This document shows, one piece after another, positions 38,785-50,802 of a DNA stretch of 64,000 bases. The DNA comes from Ehretia macrophylla. Lineage: Eukaryota > Streptophyta > Magnoliopsida > Boraginales > Ehretiaceae. The translations under genes were made by a program, and so were the position numbers. The stretch covers positions 10,771,501 through 10,835,500 of the forward strand of contig CM075765.1 of NCBI GenBank assembly GCA_037974665.1, in the 5' to 3' direction. The notes under the pieces are model-generated. The model saw only the letters and a program-made list of their open reading frames with translations, had not been told where the DNA came from and made no database searches. Positions within the stretch are counted from its first letter, which is position 1; each line of letters opens with the position of its first letter.

Positions 38785-41700
38785 ACATTTATATAGAGAG
38801 AGAGCGAGCGAGATGGGAAATAATGAAATAAGATGAGGTGGGAACTGAAGCTAATTATAATTTACCTCTTTGCAAACCATGTCTGCTAAATCTTAAATAA
38901 CAATTGCAAATTAAACATACAGCTCATAAATTATTTTATGTAATAGATAGTAACGTGGGTTCTGCCTTATTTGCAACTTGAATGATGCCCCAGCTTTAGG
39001 TCTTTGGAATTTTATCTTTAGGTCTGAAAGTGATGCTTTTTCTCTAACAGATGGGGAGAAACATGTCAATAAACCTTTAGTATCCGTAAACACAGCTTAT
39101 TTGTCTTAAATCCTGATAGAAACTGATTTGTAAAATAGGACTGTTTAATTTAAGGAAAGAATAGCTGAACCAAAATCTACTTAAATTTCTTCTGTTCTGG
39201 TATTTTTTTATGGATTTAACGTATGTATGTCAACAAATGTTTTTTTACCATGTCACTTTGGCAAGAGACATGGAAACAGTACGCATATTTGAAATGAATG
39301 ACTGGAATTGGAGTTATTTTTTTTGACCATAGATACTTGAGATTAGTGAAAGGGATGCTATTATTGCAATATGCTGATAGTGACCGAGTTATCATGGTGA
39401 TCTTAGCATTTCTCTCTTCAGCCACTACCAATCGAGATTGATTATGACATATTAGTGTTGGTTTGGGTACCTGTACGTAGAAACGATTTGGTTAAATTAC
39501 AGACTTGAAGATACAATTTCTTTTTACAACGATTTGCCCAAAGGCGGTGCAGTTAATAGATTCCAAGATCTATTAATATTCTGATCGATTGGAATTGTTA
39601 AATGAAACGGTCAATTTTCAATGTAAACTTTCGTCTGCTCCAAATTCTTCACATTTATGAATTAAATTAGTTTCTCATTTTAAATCTAATACTGCGACAT
39701 CCTCAACTTTAGGGATTCAACAACTTTTAGATGATAACATCTTAAAAGACTTTAGGAGGATTCAAGCGTATTTTGTTCTCTGTAGGTACTTTGAGGGTCA
39801 ATTGACTGGAATCTCTGAAGCAGATGTTGAAGATTTACAGGAGACTCCACCAATTAAAGTTACTGAGGCTGCAGAGAAGGTCTGCTCACACATTTTTTCC
39901 TTTGTTCCCTCCCCTCCCTTCCTCCCCCACCCCAACACACACACACCACCTCACACCCCACAAAAGAAAATGAATATAGGAAAAAAAGAAGAGATAAACA
40001 AAGATACCCACCCAAAAGAAAGAGAAAGGAGGATCCAGAAAGAAATAATACATAAAGGGAGGTAGAAAAAGCTTTGATTAAGTTATTTCAACGTGCTTCT
40101 TCTGTCTTACTCATCAATATGACCCATAATCCATCCAGTTATGATGCTCGCTAGAAAAGCAATTCCAAGGGTTTTCTGTTAAGTGGGTTGCAACTAGTAA
40201 ACTATTTGAGGTATACATGAGTAATCCACAAGTGTCTACTAAGAGATCTCTAGTTAAAAAACAGTTTGGGTTCATATTTGTTACTAGTTCTTTCATCTGG
40301 AGTAGGATTTTCATCCTCGACATTTATTCTGATCCTGTATCATTTAAAACATCTAATTCAATTTTTTGAAAATATCACTTTGCAGGCCTCTCTGCTGGAA
40401 GAAACTGTGAAGCCCAGGACAAACCTTCCACCTCTACTTGTATCTCTTCGTGAGCGACAGCCCGAGAAGCTCCATTATGTTGGAGTCTCATTTGGACTTA
40501 CTCAAGATCTTTTCCGTTTCTGGAGGAGACATAAATTTGCTCCATTCTACATTGGCCATATCCCAGTTAAGATTTTTAGATTTCATTATCCCCCCTTGGC
40601 TTTTGGCAGTATTTGTTTTGGAGTCTCTTATTGTTTTTTCTTATTCATGAGTTTCAAAGGATTGGTCGATGATCTGATATATTACTTCATTCATTAGAGT
40701 AACATAACTGGTGAGCATACATGCATGGTCTTGAAGCCATTAAACAATGATGATATTGAATCTGGCGGATCAGATGAGTGGGGTTTCTTTGGCCCTTTTT
40801 GCCAAGGTGGGTCTTTAAGTTTTTCCATAGAGTCACTTCAATGTTTTGTCCCAGAGCTTATATCTTCAGCTCAAAGGTTATTCTCCTTTGTTTCCTTAGA
40901 TTACAGGCGGAGATTTATTGAATTATTAGGCTCTAGCTTCCGCTCAATGGATTACAAGCTTGCAATGAGGTAAGATTGACATTTTGGTTAGTTGGCCATA
41001 ACAAACTGTTACCTGGTATGCTTATGTTATACATATTGTTGCAGTGTCCTGGATCCGAAGATTAATTTTAGTGGGCTCGATCCTGCTGCAGCCTCTTCAA
41101 ATGGATATTTACAGTCAATTAATGATATTCTATCTCCTTATGATATGAAACGACTGGAAGCTTACACAAACAATCTTGCAGACTTCCACATGGTAAGTAT
41201 ATTTGATGGATAAGTTCTGTCTATAATGTTAGGAAATGTATCATGTGGTGGAAACAAATTGGATTTGTATAATATTTATTTGTATTTGGTAACTTTTTCT
41301 GTGTCTCTGGTGTAAATAAAAACCACACAAGGAGCCCGAACAAACTACTTGTATGTGGTCTGCTTGAGTTTTTGACTCTTGGTTCACCATGACTTATCAC
41401 CATGATTTGGGTTTACCAATGCAAGGCTTAATCACTGTTTTCTCCCTTCTCTAACTCATGTCTTGAAAAAAATTCTGGATATAACTTTCGAATATTTCAA
41501 TTAACCATTTTCTGGAATAATCAGATTAATCCCTGTCTCTCCATTCTAGTTGCCCTTGTGGTTTATCATTGAGATTATTGTGTAAGCGTAGAGGCTGGGT
41601 ACTTGCTATCAAAGCGAAAGGTGCTTTATGTCTTTATTCTACCTCTTAAGTTGGGAATTGGTTCACTATAACCCACTATTTGAAACTTAGGTTTCTATTT

Positions 41701-44700
41701 TATCCTTTTGCTCCATTCTTGCATTTTCCTTTTCCTATATGTGTCGGGGCATTGGCCGCCAACTTGATAGCTTAGTTAGAAAACATTTCTAGGAAGAGCT
41801 GGTTTTACCCACAATAGAGGTCAAAGTGCATAATTTTAGGAACAGTTGCTATTAGAACTGATAGGATATGCTTTTGTATCTATGTAACGTATAGCTTAGC
41901 TTAGCAGTAGATAGCTTTACTAAGGTGACAGCTAGATAGCCATGTGCTGAATTCTAACTGCCTACAACTAAGTTACAGCTGTCACCTTAGTAAAGCCATG
42001 TGCTGAATTCTAACTGCCTACAACTAAGTTACAGCTGTCACCTTTGTAAAGCTATCTACTGCTAAGCTAAGCCATGTGCTGAATTCTAACTGCCTACAGC
42101 AAAGTTACAGCTGTCACCTTAGTAAAGTTATCTACTGCTAAGCTAAGCTATATGTTACATGGATACAAAAGCAAGTTGTAGAACTCCCTGTGATGATAAT
42201 ATCATCCACATAGACTAGGACAATAGTAAACTGTGTTGGTGTTTTAGAAATAAACAGGGAGGAATCTGCTGAGCTCATATGAAAGCCTTGGTCTATTAGA
42301 AAAGAAGACAACATGTGATACCAGGCCCTAGGTGTCTGTTTGAGACCATATAGTGATTTTCTTAGCTTGCAAACATGAGTTGGATGATCATTATCAATGA
42401 AACCTTGCGGTTGACTCATAAAGACTGTTTCCTCCAAATGCCCATGAAGAAATGCATTTGAGACATCCAACTGTTTGAGAGTCCAATTATGATGAAGAGC
42501 TAAGCTAAGAACCAGTCTTATAGTTGAACTTTGACCACAAGTCTATTCCTTGTTCCTGTAGATAACCCTTGGCCACTAACTTGGCCTTATATCTGGCTAT
42601 TGTGCCATTTGCATGCCTTTTGATCTTGTACACCCATTTGCAACCAATTGGTTGTCTATTTGGAGGAAGGGGTACTAGATCCCAAGTGTGCTGATCTATT
42701 AATGCTTTATATTCCTCATTCATTCCTTGCTGCCAGTAGGGGTGTTTTGAAGCCTCTTTATATGTAGTAGGCTCTGTAGATGGTGGAGTAACAATGGTAG
42801 AATGAAGTTGATATAGAGGAGGTGGCAGGCAACCAGTTTTAGACCTTGTAAGCATTGGATGAAGGGAAGATGGAGCCAGATGTGTAAGTGATGAAGGAGA
42901 GGAATGTGATTCAGAGGATGGGACTGAAGGGTTTAAGGATTCAGAATTTGGTGATGACTGTGCATGGAGAATAGAAGTAGGAGATGCAGAGGAGGGAGGA
43001 TGATGATGTGGTGGTGAATGAGTAGAAGTAGGAGAAACTGAATTAGAAGGAACAGTATTATCATGAGTTGAAGAATGTAGAGAGGAGGAAGAGGAGATGG
43101 CAGGAGGGATGGGTGGAGAGTTAGTGATGACAGGACTTGCCTGTGAGTGGACTGAGTTGGGGAATAGATATGTAGATGTATGAAAAATAGGTGGAAACTG
43201 CAGTTGTGATATGGGTTAGATGATGAGTGAGCAGATGATGGTGTAGAATATGTGAAAATGTGCTTAACATATTTGACATGCCTAGAGATAAAGACCCTGT
43301 CAGTTTCTAAGTCTAGACATTTTTACCCTTTTGTATGAGGACAGTACCCTATGAAAACACAAGGCTTGGATCTGTTATCAAGTTTGTGTTTTGCACAAGG
43401 TCTCAACCAAGGGTAGCAGAGACACCCAAAAACCCTTAGAAAATGATATTCAGGTTTGTGTTTATAGAGTACCTCATAGGGAGATTTTGAGTTTAAGACT
43501 GAAGAAGGCAGTCTATTGAGAAGAAAATTTGCTGCTGCTAGTGATTCTAGCCACAACTTAGAAGGTAAACTAGCCTGATTTAGAAGAGCTAAAGTAGTTT
43601 CCACTAGGTACATGTGTTTTCTTTCAACTCTTCCATTTTGTTCAGGTGTATGAGGGCATGAGGTTTGGTGAATAGTGCCTAGTTGTTGAAGAAAGATACT
43701 GAATTTGTGGTTGACATACTCCTTTCCATTATCTGTTCTAAAAGTTTGTATTTTAGCATGGAATACAAACTATGTGCTACCATGTGCTGAACTATCAAGA
43801 GAAGAGTTTCTCTATAAACTGTATAAATAGCACATTCACTGTACTTAGTCATTTCATGAAATAAAACACAATTTCTCAAACTTCTCTCTCTTCTCTCAAG
43901 GACTTATGCTTCATCTCCGCATCTGATGTAAATTTGTATATATTTTCTGCAGATTCTGGACCTTGTTCCAAAAATTGCACGCCAATATTTCTTGGAGAAG
44001 CTTCCTGTTACGCTGTCATATGCACAGGCTTCAGTTTTGCTCTGCATGGGCCTCCAGGACAAAGACATCTCTGTTATTGAGGTCTTTCATACATTACTAA
44101 TCATTCTTTCTTGTCTTCTAAGTGCTTGACTGAAAACTTGTAACTTATTTATTGGTTTTATAGACATACAGTAAAGCAAGCATTCCTCCCCCTCCCTTCT
44201 CTTCACAAAAATAAAAATAAAAAGGAAGAAAGACGAAAGAAAGAAGCAAAGGAAAAGAGGAAAAATCAAGGAAATCAGAAAAGTTACAAAATGCATTTCT
44301 AGGGAGAAGTTTTTCTTTTTGTGCATTAAGATGCTTATGGAGTTTTGACGTAGAATTGTGTTCTCCAGCAATTTCTTAATGTCCCTCATCAAACAAAAAG
44401 CTGCCTCATATATTCATCTTCAATGGACCTATAATTATCTTATTTTCAGCAGCAATTTTTCATGTCTTCCAGGAATTTTTTAAAGCTTTTGAGAAATTTC
44501 TATTATATCAAGGAAGTATCTTTTTAATGTCCATCTTCACTTCATAATTGGCATTACTGCCTGCCCAGTTGGATTTGTGTCTGCCTGATGGTGGTATAAG
44601 CACCTAATCAAGTATGGAATGCTAAACAAACCATTCTATTAGGGAAGAAACATTTCTGTGCAATTAAGAACATCGCCGAGCATTTTGAATTTCACATTTA

Positions 44701-46578
44701 TCAAAAACTCCCATGGAGAAACTTGAAGGAATCAACCATAAGGAGAAGTTTTTACTTGCGAACAACCTCATCGTTAATTGATTAATTATCCTTGTGTGCA
44801 TGCTGTGTTAAAGGTTGGTTTGTGGCTTAAATTGAGATCTTGGCAGAAACTTCTACTTCTTTTTTTGCTTATTGTTTATACTTGGACCTCACCAGGGGTA
44901 GAGGCTGGGGTTTTGACCAAATCCACAAAATTAACTTCGGGGATCTAATGATGTGCTCTCTTTGTTATTTTGCAGGGAGAGATGAAGCTAGAGAGACAGC
45001 AGATATTGAGTTTATTTATAAAAGTTATGAAGAAATTCTACAAATATCTCTATGGTATTGCATCGAAAGAGATCGAATCAACTGTACCTCGGCTAAAAGA
45101 GGTAAGTAGAAATGTACATTAGTTGTTGAAGTTCATTTTCCATGCATCAAAATTCCAAGTTGTACTGACACTTTGTGAAAAGTAACATTTTTATTTTAGT
45201 ACGAAGTAACATGAGAATTGCAAGTTGCACTAAAATGAGGGAGAATATGGTATATCACTTACAGAATCACAGTTCTTCTCTGTTTAGTCTCATATGATGC
45301 GTTTCTCTCAAGAGTGTGGTAATGTAACTTCACTGCAAGACTCACTATCCCAGAATGAAATGGACTTATCATTGTTATATGACTACCACAAATTTGTAAC
45401 GTGTTGTAGATATACAATTCTTGCATTTCTTCTCAGTGCTGCCTCAGAATCTAGCCTGAGATCTGCAAACTTTTTCTTACAGTGCCTGACATAGCCATAA
45501 ATGCTTTTCAAATGTTGTAGGTACTAGATACCTGTTTTGCTGCTTATAATTTTTTTTTTTCAAGATAAAGAAACTCTGATTGTGAGAACCTCTCCTCTGC
45601 AACCAATTGAAGATAATATATCATTTATTAACCGAAAGTCATGTAAACTTGGTGACAATCTGCAGGAGGGTCTACTTGCCTGGTGAAATATATGCTAGAT
45701 GTAAAACAGATAGTGGGGTGGGTTAAATTGACTCAAGGTTTAGTGGTAGGAAGTAATTCATTCCTTTGCATGTGGCTATAGATGCCAAAGAAAATGACTA
45801 ACGGTCCAAAACTTAAAATAGATTTTGCAGTAAGTGCTGTTATTGCTAACACAGTAACTTGGGCGAAGAGGTATGAATATGTGACCAACTGCGAGATATC
45901 ATAAGGAGGAGCATGAATATGCCTGACCACTTGTTTTTTTGAAAACATTCTTGAGACATGGGTAGCATATGGTGTTATGTAAGACCTTGGTAGGAGGGAA
46001 TAAGTTCATGAATTAGAAAATCTGAATATGTAGTAGAAAAAGAAGGCGGCATCTCATTTAACCAAAAAGAAAAAAGAAAAAAAGAAGGCATCTCAATCTA
46101 GTTCTCTATGTCTATTCTTGTCCACCTGTCTTGTTTAATTTGACAATTACTGATGACCAAGTATGTTCTCTGTTTCCAGATTGTGATGGAACCACACAAT
46201 ATATCTGTAGATGAAGATCTTGACAATGCTGCAAAGCAAGTCCAGGTTTGTGCGGGTTCTTACTTTCCTCCATGATCTGTAAGTTTCTCTATCTAGTGCT
46301 CAATGCTTACTTTAAATCATGTATAGGATGAGATGAAAGCGAAGATGGATGGTTTGTTGGATCCGGATCTCCTTCAACAGTATGCCATTGTAGATAGAGA
46401 AGCTGATTTTGAGAATGCTTTGCAAAATGGAGGGAAAATACTTCCAGGTGGTGTTGTCAGTATAAAATCCAACAGAAGTAAGGCTGAAAAGCATGGAAAG
46501 GAGAAAGAGGACCAAAAGCCCGAGAAAAAGAGAAGGAAGAATGACGGATCCAAGTCAAATAAGAAGAGGAAGTCCTAA
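24049..46578 (+). CDS. NAT10: RNA cytidine acetyltransferase (NAT10/Kre33 family), 26 exons
   Basis: Makes N4-acetylcytidine in 18S rRNA and some tRNAs, using ATP and acetyl-CoA, in the nucleolus (family knowledge). Exons by splice sites and homology: 24049-24153, 24277-24368, 25701-25872, 25985-26107, 26551-26724, 26986-27096, 27198-27331, 27451-27544, 28185-28284, 32054-32190, 32395-32492, 34601-34724, 34814-34901, 35303-35402, 35475-35527, 37875-38051, 38216-38253, 39786-39879, 40386-40565, 40698-40806, 40900-40969, 41045-41192, 43953-44081, 44976-45101, 46180-46245, 46327-46578. About 1030 residues, the family's usual length. Seen: N-terminus MRKKVDERIRTLIENGVKTR, Walker A GRGKSA (about residues 286-291), Walker B VVDEAAAIP (about 386-393), GNAT acetyl-CoA loop RLGYGS (about 627-632), and a basic tail EKKRRKND...NKKRKS (likely nuclear signal). 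Introns 1 and 6 start with GC. Exon 9 has one extra A at 28260-28263, which breaks the frame if real; all other junction phases agree. Confidence 0.93.
24159..24196. repeat. (TA)n microsatellite in intron 1
   Basis: About 18 TA units start only six bases after the exon 1 border, then a short T tract. It lies against the unusual GC donor of this intron. Confidence 0.9.
26773..26826 (+). repeat. 27-bp perfect tandem duplication in intron 5
   Basis: The unit 26773-26799 (ACCTATGTTTGGCAAACTAT plus ATGCTTT) is repeated exactly at 26800-26826. It is recent, since the copies are identical, and lies between exons 5 and 6 without touching a splice site. Confidence 0.9.
28388..28452. repeat. (CT)n-(CA)n-(CTCA)n microsatellite in intron 9
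   Basis: About 22 CT units pass into CACACA and then CACTCACTCACT. It lies about 100 bases after exon 9 and before the LINE relic. Confidence 0.9.
28570..31480 (+). mobile_element. L1-type LINE relic in intron 9
   Basis: Degenerate coding in the order of plant L1 elements. Endonuclease-like blocks: IIKSSSDKWRHDCCFFKN near 28600, WIIA...PRENSWGKFY-like near 28700, and DFDDFLNSTDLIALAL...LSHLDSFLESPELEKH at about 28977-29110. Reverse-transcriptase blocks: DYRPF near 29889, ILDALLLANESDDSRL near 29995, LGYLLKLDAEKNYH near 30055, a degenerate RLRQDNPLSALLF-like block near 30233-30272, and LSDIPTYF near 30733-30756. Frames change many times and stops are frequent, so it is long dead. It is sense-oriented to the host gene and accounts for most of the 3.8-kb intron. 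Ends are approximate, and no target duplication was found. Confidence 0.75.
33582..34070. mobile_element. hAT-like MITE in intron 11
   Basis: A 489-bp element flanked by an exact 8-bp duplication AGCGATAA (33574-33581 and 34071-34078). Inverted ends start CAGTGTATAAAAAGG and CAGAGTATAAAAAGG and continue into GC-rich GGCGC/GGCGAGGCG modules, far richer in GC than the intron. The 8-bp duplication and CA-G ends are hAT features. No transposase is present. A (TA)n tract at about 33726-33756 lies inside. Confidence 0.85.
35022..35170. mobile_element. Small foldback MITE in intron 13
   Basis: About 150 bp forming one hairpin. The left arm starts ATACCACCCTATC and contains ATCACCCATTTATCACCTCC. The right arm repeats these inverted, ending GGGATGGTAT. 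Arms are about 65-70 bp with few mismatches, and the loop is AT-rich. The target duplication is unclear (perhaps CTAT), so the superfamily is not assigned. Confidence 0.75.
37352..37677 (+). mobile_element. TRIM-like miniature LTR element in intron 15
   Basis: Two direct repeats of about 75 bp (about 37352-37426 and 37603-37677), both beginning TGTTGAAGACAAT and sharing the TCTAA...CTTTTAGATG core. Next to the first is a tRNA-iMet-type primer site (GTATCAGAGC, about 37429-37438). Before the second is a purine run GAGAGGG. No coding region. Its LTRs match those of the element at 8577-9280, so both belong to one family. Target duplication not convincing. Confidence 0.65.
38505..38965 (+). repeat. 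Duplicated microsatellite-plus-flank unit in intron 17
   Basis: Copy 1 has (CA)n(TA)n(GA)n at about 38511-38592, then about 145 bp of flank. Copy 2 has (GT)n to (GA)n at about 38746-38812, then a similar flank of about 150 bp. Both flanks share GAACTGAAGCTAA-, ACCTCTTTGCAA- and TAAATCTTAAA-like stretches in the same order, displaced by about 225 bp. They are clearly diverged, so the duplication is old. Confidence 0.75.
41869..42173. repeat. 65-bp inverted repeat enclosing three tandem copies, intron 22
   Basis: Arms 41869-41933 and 42109-42173 are reverse complements with three differences, all transitions. Inside, a unit starting CATGTGCTGAATTCTAACTG is repeated from 41941 (56 bp), 41997 (76 bp) and 42073 (76 bp); the last two extend into the right arm. 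The right arm abuts the copia pol fragment directly. The same CATGTGCTGAA word recurs at about 43784, on the far side of the pol fragment. Confidence 0.85.
42174..43757 (-). mobile_element. Ty1/copia pol fragment in intron 22
   Basis: Antisense to the host gene. Integrase-side coding lies at about 43757-43320 and reverse-transcriptase coding at about 42855-42174, including the LYGLKQ...AWY and YVDD blocks. Gag, protease and the RNase H end are absent, so it is a fragment. Both edges fall inside sequence that looks LTR-like: the inverted repeat on the left, and a stretch with a + strand TATA box (TATAAATAG, 43821-43829) on the right. Breaks are few in the pieces that remain, which suggests moderate age. 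Confidence 0.8.
43758..43910 (+). repeat. LTR-like flank with + strand TATA box
   Basis: TATAAATAG at 43821-43829, then a pyrimidine-rich run (TTCTCTCTCTTCTCTC) about 60 bases on, the usual look of a plant LTR around its transcription start. It shares CATGTGCTGAA with the repeats at 41941-42087. It ends close to exon 23 (43953), so it fills the intron's 3' part. Exact borders unknown. Confidence 0.4.
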
Positions 46579-47460
46579 CAATATTAATGTTTGTGGTGTA
46601 AGGTATGGTGTATCCTCCCCTGTTCCGGTAACAGTATAGGGATTGGCATCCCATTTTCCTTCCCTTGCTCTCAAAAGAATGGGGAGGACAGGGGAGTAGC
46701 CTTCTCCTAATGATTTCTCGATAAATACTATTTAACGTGCAAAGCATCCCAAGGAGATGCACAATTTTGACATAAATTTGTTTATCATTTTTATTTAATG
46801 ATTTTCTACATATGGTGGCACTTTTTTATGGTGTTTGGTTTACTTTTTAGCCTTGCTAGCCATAATTTGTTGCAACATGGGTGAAAATCGAAAGTTAGAT
46901 ATACTTCATTCAGTTATGTATGTCCTCTGATTTGTAACCCTCTTTAATAATTCGCACCATAGTGTTCGAGTATCGTATTGTCCTTCAATGGCCTCTCTGT
47001 ATATAAGTGTGTGCGCGTGGGAGTTAAAATTGTTTTGTTTCTTCTGTAGTTCTCACTGCCCTGCTCATGTAGAGTCCTAGCATGCCACTGTTTCCTAGCT
47101 TATAGATGACGGTCTCGATCTAATGAGCCAAGGTGGAGCTAGTACAAAATAAAAGGGAGAGTGGAAGATCTAAGATAAGTTAAATGGGGATAGTCAACGA
47201 GGTTTCGCGTGTATGGAGGTAATAGAGTAAGACGACTCTCAATAGGAATAAAAATGGGTTTTATCCTTAGATTCGTATAACTAATGACATTTAGTTAGAT
47301 TTGATTTAGTTTGGTTTTATTTGTATGTGCTTGGTGGACGAGATTTGCCGGGGACTTGCATTTCTCTTCCCTCCCATATGGTCAAAAAAACTTATAATTT
47401 CTCTCTAAACTCGTCAAAAAGATTAGTTGTTTGGATAAAATAACCTTATTATTTGTCTCC
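46579..47460. other. 3' flank of the acetyltransferase gene
   Basis: Probably 3' UTR for the first few hundred bases; no clear AATAAA signal was chosen. From about 47100 no gene is seen up to the copia LTR. Confidence 0.5.
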
Positions 47461-47469
47461 CAGAAGAGC

Positions 47470-47959
47470 CCCATGAACAAAATTCTAATCAGTTCATGAG
47501 GTTTGGGTGCGGAACTGATGAATCAGCACGTCATTCCTTTACAGCTTATTCAAGCTGTAAATGACAACAATTTTACACTATGAACCCCTTGTAGTTCATC
47601 TACAAATAGGGGTTAAGATTGGAGTTGAAGATCAAGCATAAAATTGAATAGAAAGCATAGAGTGAGTGAGTAATTCAATCCTTGTGAGGGAGAGTTTCTC
47701 GTGCTTTTATGGAAACTCAAATTTGGGTGAGGTTTATAACTTTATCTGTTCAAAAGTTGTATTGTAAGACACGATTATATTTTAATCGTTCAAAAATCAA
47801 ACTATTGTAATTATTGTGTAATAGTTGGTGAATTACTTTGTGAACGTAGATAATTATTGACAAACCACGTTAAAATTAATGTGGTCCCCTTTTATCGCTT
47901 TCACGAATGAAACATAATCATGTGGAATTTAGGTTGAGGAATAGTCGATATTCCCAACA
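47470..47959 (+). repeat. Left LTR of the deleted copia element
   Basis: Shares TGTAAATGACAACAATTT, ATAGGGGTTAAG, AGATCAAGCATAA and TAATAGTTGGTGAATTACTT with the right LTR, in the same order, ending GATATTCCCAACA. The outer edge is uncertain because the first 70 bases do not align well. Confidence 0.7.
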
Positions 47960-48799
47960 AGTAGTATCGAGAGCTATTGTTTTGTATGAAAATTCGTGTT
48001 GCTGGAAAGCATCATCGATGATGAAATATTTCGTCGACGATGTCTACTGCTCACCCGAACAATACCTCAAAGTAGCTCGTTGCTGTTGGAAATTGCCGGA
48101 AGAGACCCAAGTTACGAAACTACGCGTCGTTAATACTGTTGGACTCGTAATGAAGAAAAAAGTCCAACCTTACCTACCACCTACACTAAAGAGGTCGGAA
48201 ACGTCACTGGCAAATGAGAGAAGCCGTCAGCGACACAAAGAGGACGACGAAGATGATCTTCGTTGTCGGGTCACCTCGTAACACAAGACTACCACCATTT
48301 GATCCATTGCAAAGAGAGGAGCTCAATGCCACCAGCCATACAAGCTACTGTTGTTGGAATGACGCTAGCGTGAGGTTGAAACTTGCGGGTCGTGGAAGTG
48401 GCCATCTGAAGTGTGGTCTCTATCTGACCAGAGCGTGGAGGCAACAGGTGGAGTCGTTATTGGATAGGGAGTCTAATGCTAGTAGCGATGCAACAATCAG
48501 ACTTATGATCGGATTGGATCGTTAGGTTTGTGGATAGTCCAGACCTGTTGGTCTAGATCTAATGCAGTATGGAACAAGTGTTGTTCATGAGTTAGCAATG
48601 ATGACCATAAGATCTTTAACAAGATTTGATCAATTAGAGGTTTGATTCGATGCATCACAGTGTACCAAAAAAGGCGTGCACCCTAGTGCTAATTGAAGGG
48701 AGTTGATTCTATGTAGCACGCGCAAGGGCTTGTGTGAGCTCAGTCAACCAAAATCTCTGACTGAGTTGACCAGGCGTTGACCAAGGGTTTCTCTAGGGT

Positions 48800-50802
48800 T
48801 TTTCAACGTCCTGAGTCTGATTTTACATTCATTTTACTAAATCTTGTTGTTGAAAAGATCTCTCAAGGTATGAATCATAACTAGTTACAAGCTAGGTGCA
48901 AGCAAACCATAAATTTCAAAAATTTTAGCATTACAACACTTGTATTCACTAAATAACCTCAAGTTGAGTCCATGCAATCAACATAACCACAACATATATA
49001 TATATATATATGAAAGACAAGAGATAAGCTAGAAGTATGCCTCTTGAAGATAGCCAAAGAGATGAAAAAGAAACCACAAAAATGTTGACAAGTTCTTTCA
49101 TACTTTGCAAAAGTTCTAGGTTGTCCATACAAGCATCCAAGAGTTTTCTCCAACAAATAAGAGTGTGTGCTAGCTTTTTATATGTAGATATGTGCTTGTT
49201 TGAAGTATTGAAGCAAAAGAACAAGTCTATCTCTTTTCTCTTGCTATTGCCGAGAGCACCAAGAAAAAGAAGAAAATGAAGTTATGTTCTTATCTTGTTT
49301 TTGCATGTTGTCTTGTGTTATCTACCTTCAAGCCTTAGTGGGATTGTAGATAATGTCTAGGCAAAACCCACTAACTTACAAATCCAAGACAAAACCCACT
49401 AACTTGCATATCCTAGGCAAATCCCACTAATTTGCCATGCGTGCATTTTTAGCCAAGTAAAAAAGAGTTAGTGGAATGTGGCTTAAAGAGTTAGTGGAAG
49501 ATGACATGGCTTAATCCTAGCCAAGTAAAGTCTTCTTCTTTCAAGAATAATACATATACACATATATGTATTTTTTTCACTAACTAGTATAAATAAATAA
49601 ATTAATCCTAATCACCATTAGATTAATTTATGGAAACTAGTTTTCTATATTTATACTTTGGCCCCAATATTTTTGATAATTACACTTTTGGCCCTTTAAA
49701 GTTTAATGACCAAACACAACAATGTTAACTCATTAACATCTCTAAACTAATCATAAGCTCATTAAAAAACTCTTTCATAATGCTTTATCGTGTGTGACTT
49801 TTTAGATTCACCACCGTATAGCAATGAGGGAATATTAAACACTTTTAATCTATTCCGAGAATGTCTCCATCATTCTCAAAATACCCTCACGTTTTAAAGT
49901 GACGTCTAGCAACGTATCAAAATAATTTATACGGTAATGAGGTCCAATTCTCATGAATCTATTTATAGTCACAATTTAACGTACAATCCGATCCTTCCGT
50001 TAATATGTCCCGATCGAATAAGGACCATGAAACGATTAAGTCCATAAATTCAATTCTATGTCTAGATCTAAACAGTGGAATGAGAGATGACACATGGAAA
50101 AACTCTTTTCCATCATTCATGCCTTGGCCAAGGACTTCCTCATTCAACAACCGAAATCAGATCGCATAAGACATCGCTTCATGTCGAAGGTTAACAGATC
50201 CTATATTGACAATTACCTGTCGGTCTCTATATCAAAAGAATAAACTGCAAGAGGCCGTAACTGACCTTTATCAATGAAGACAAGTATTGTCCTAGTGATA
50301 GAATTAAACCCTGATATATTTGACAGCCGTAATTTCTCAAGTCAGATGATTACTTGCACAATCGCTACGAACAATAAACTATTAATCCGAAGTCATGTAG
50401 TTTATTATTCATGTCACATTCAATGATCTATTCAACTAATAATCATTCATATGTATGTTAATTACATCCTATGTTGTTATAGCACGTGGCTCGCCATCCT
50501 TTATCATTAATATCCAATATTAATAAAAGGTAACTACACATGATAGTCCATAATCGATTATTTTAGTACCGGTCAAATAATCTAAGGACTATGAATAACT
50601 TTGAATATTTATCATATCAAATAAATATGCCAAAATATTCTAAACACCTTTTAAAATATATTTCTTCTATGAAAAATATTAAGGACACTTTCATATAATA
50701 TAAACGGAGAATACAAATGTCAACAAAGATGTCATTATATAAAACACAAATTTACATCAAAATGCCCTATATAGGTTATCTATCTATAATTAGGGCATAT
50801 CA
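48800..50802 (-). repeat. LTR-like insertion inside the copia leader
   Basis: About 2 kb without coding potential between the copia primer site region and gag. Its right edge reads GGGCATATCA (50793-50802), that is TGATATGCCC on the - strand, a plausible LTR start, with a - strand TATA-like ATAAATATAG near 49650. The left edge is not fixed. Contains repeated CCCACTAACTTGC and inverted GAGTTAGTGGA words at about 49360-49500. Solo LTR is an inference. Confidence 0.35.

Noticed and set aside
47907-48525. Two overlapping + strand open stretches (124 and 103 codons) after the left copia LTR
   Set aside because: They lie in the leader of the deleted copia element, change frame, and show no conserved motif. 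I treat them as chance openings in a less AT-rich leader.
49360-49510. Repeated CCCACTAACTTGC words considered as a CRISPR-like or regulatory array
   Set aside because: Spacing is irregular and copies few; CRISPR arrays do not occur in plant nuclear DNA, so this is local repeat growth inside retroelement debris.
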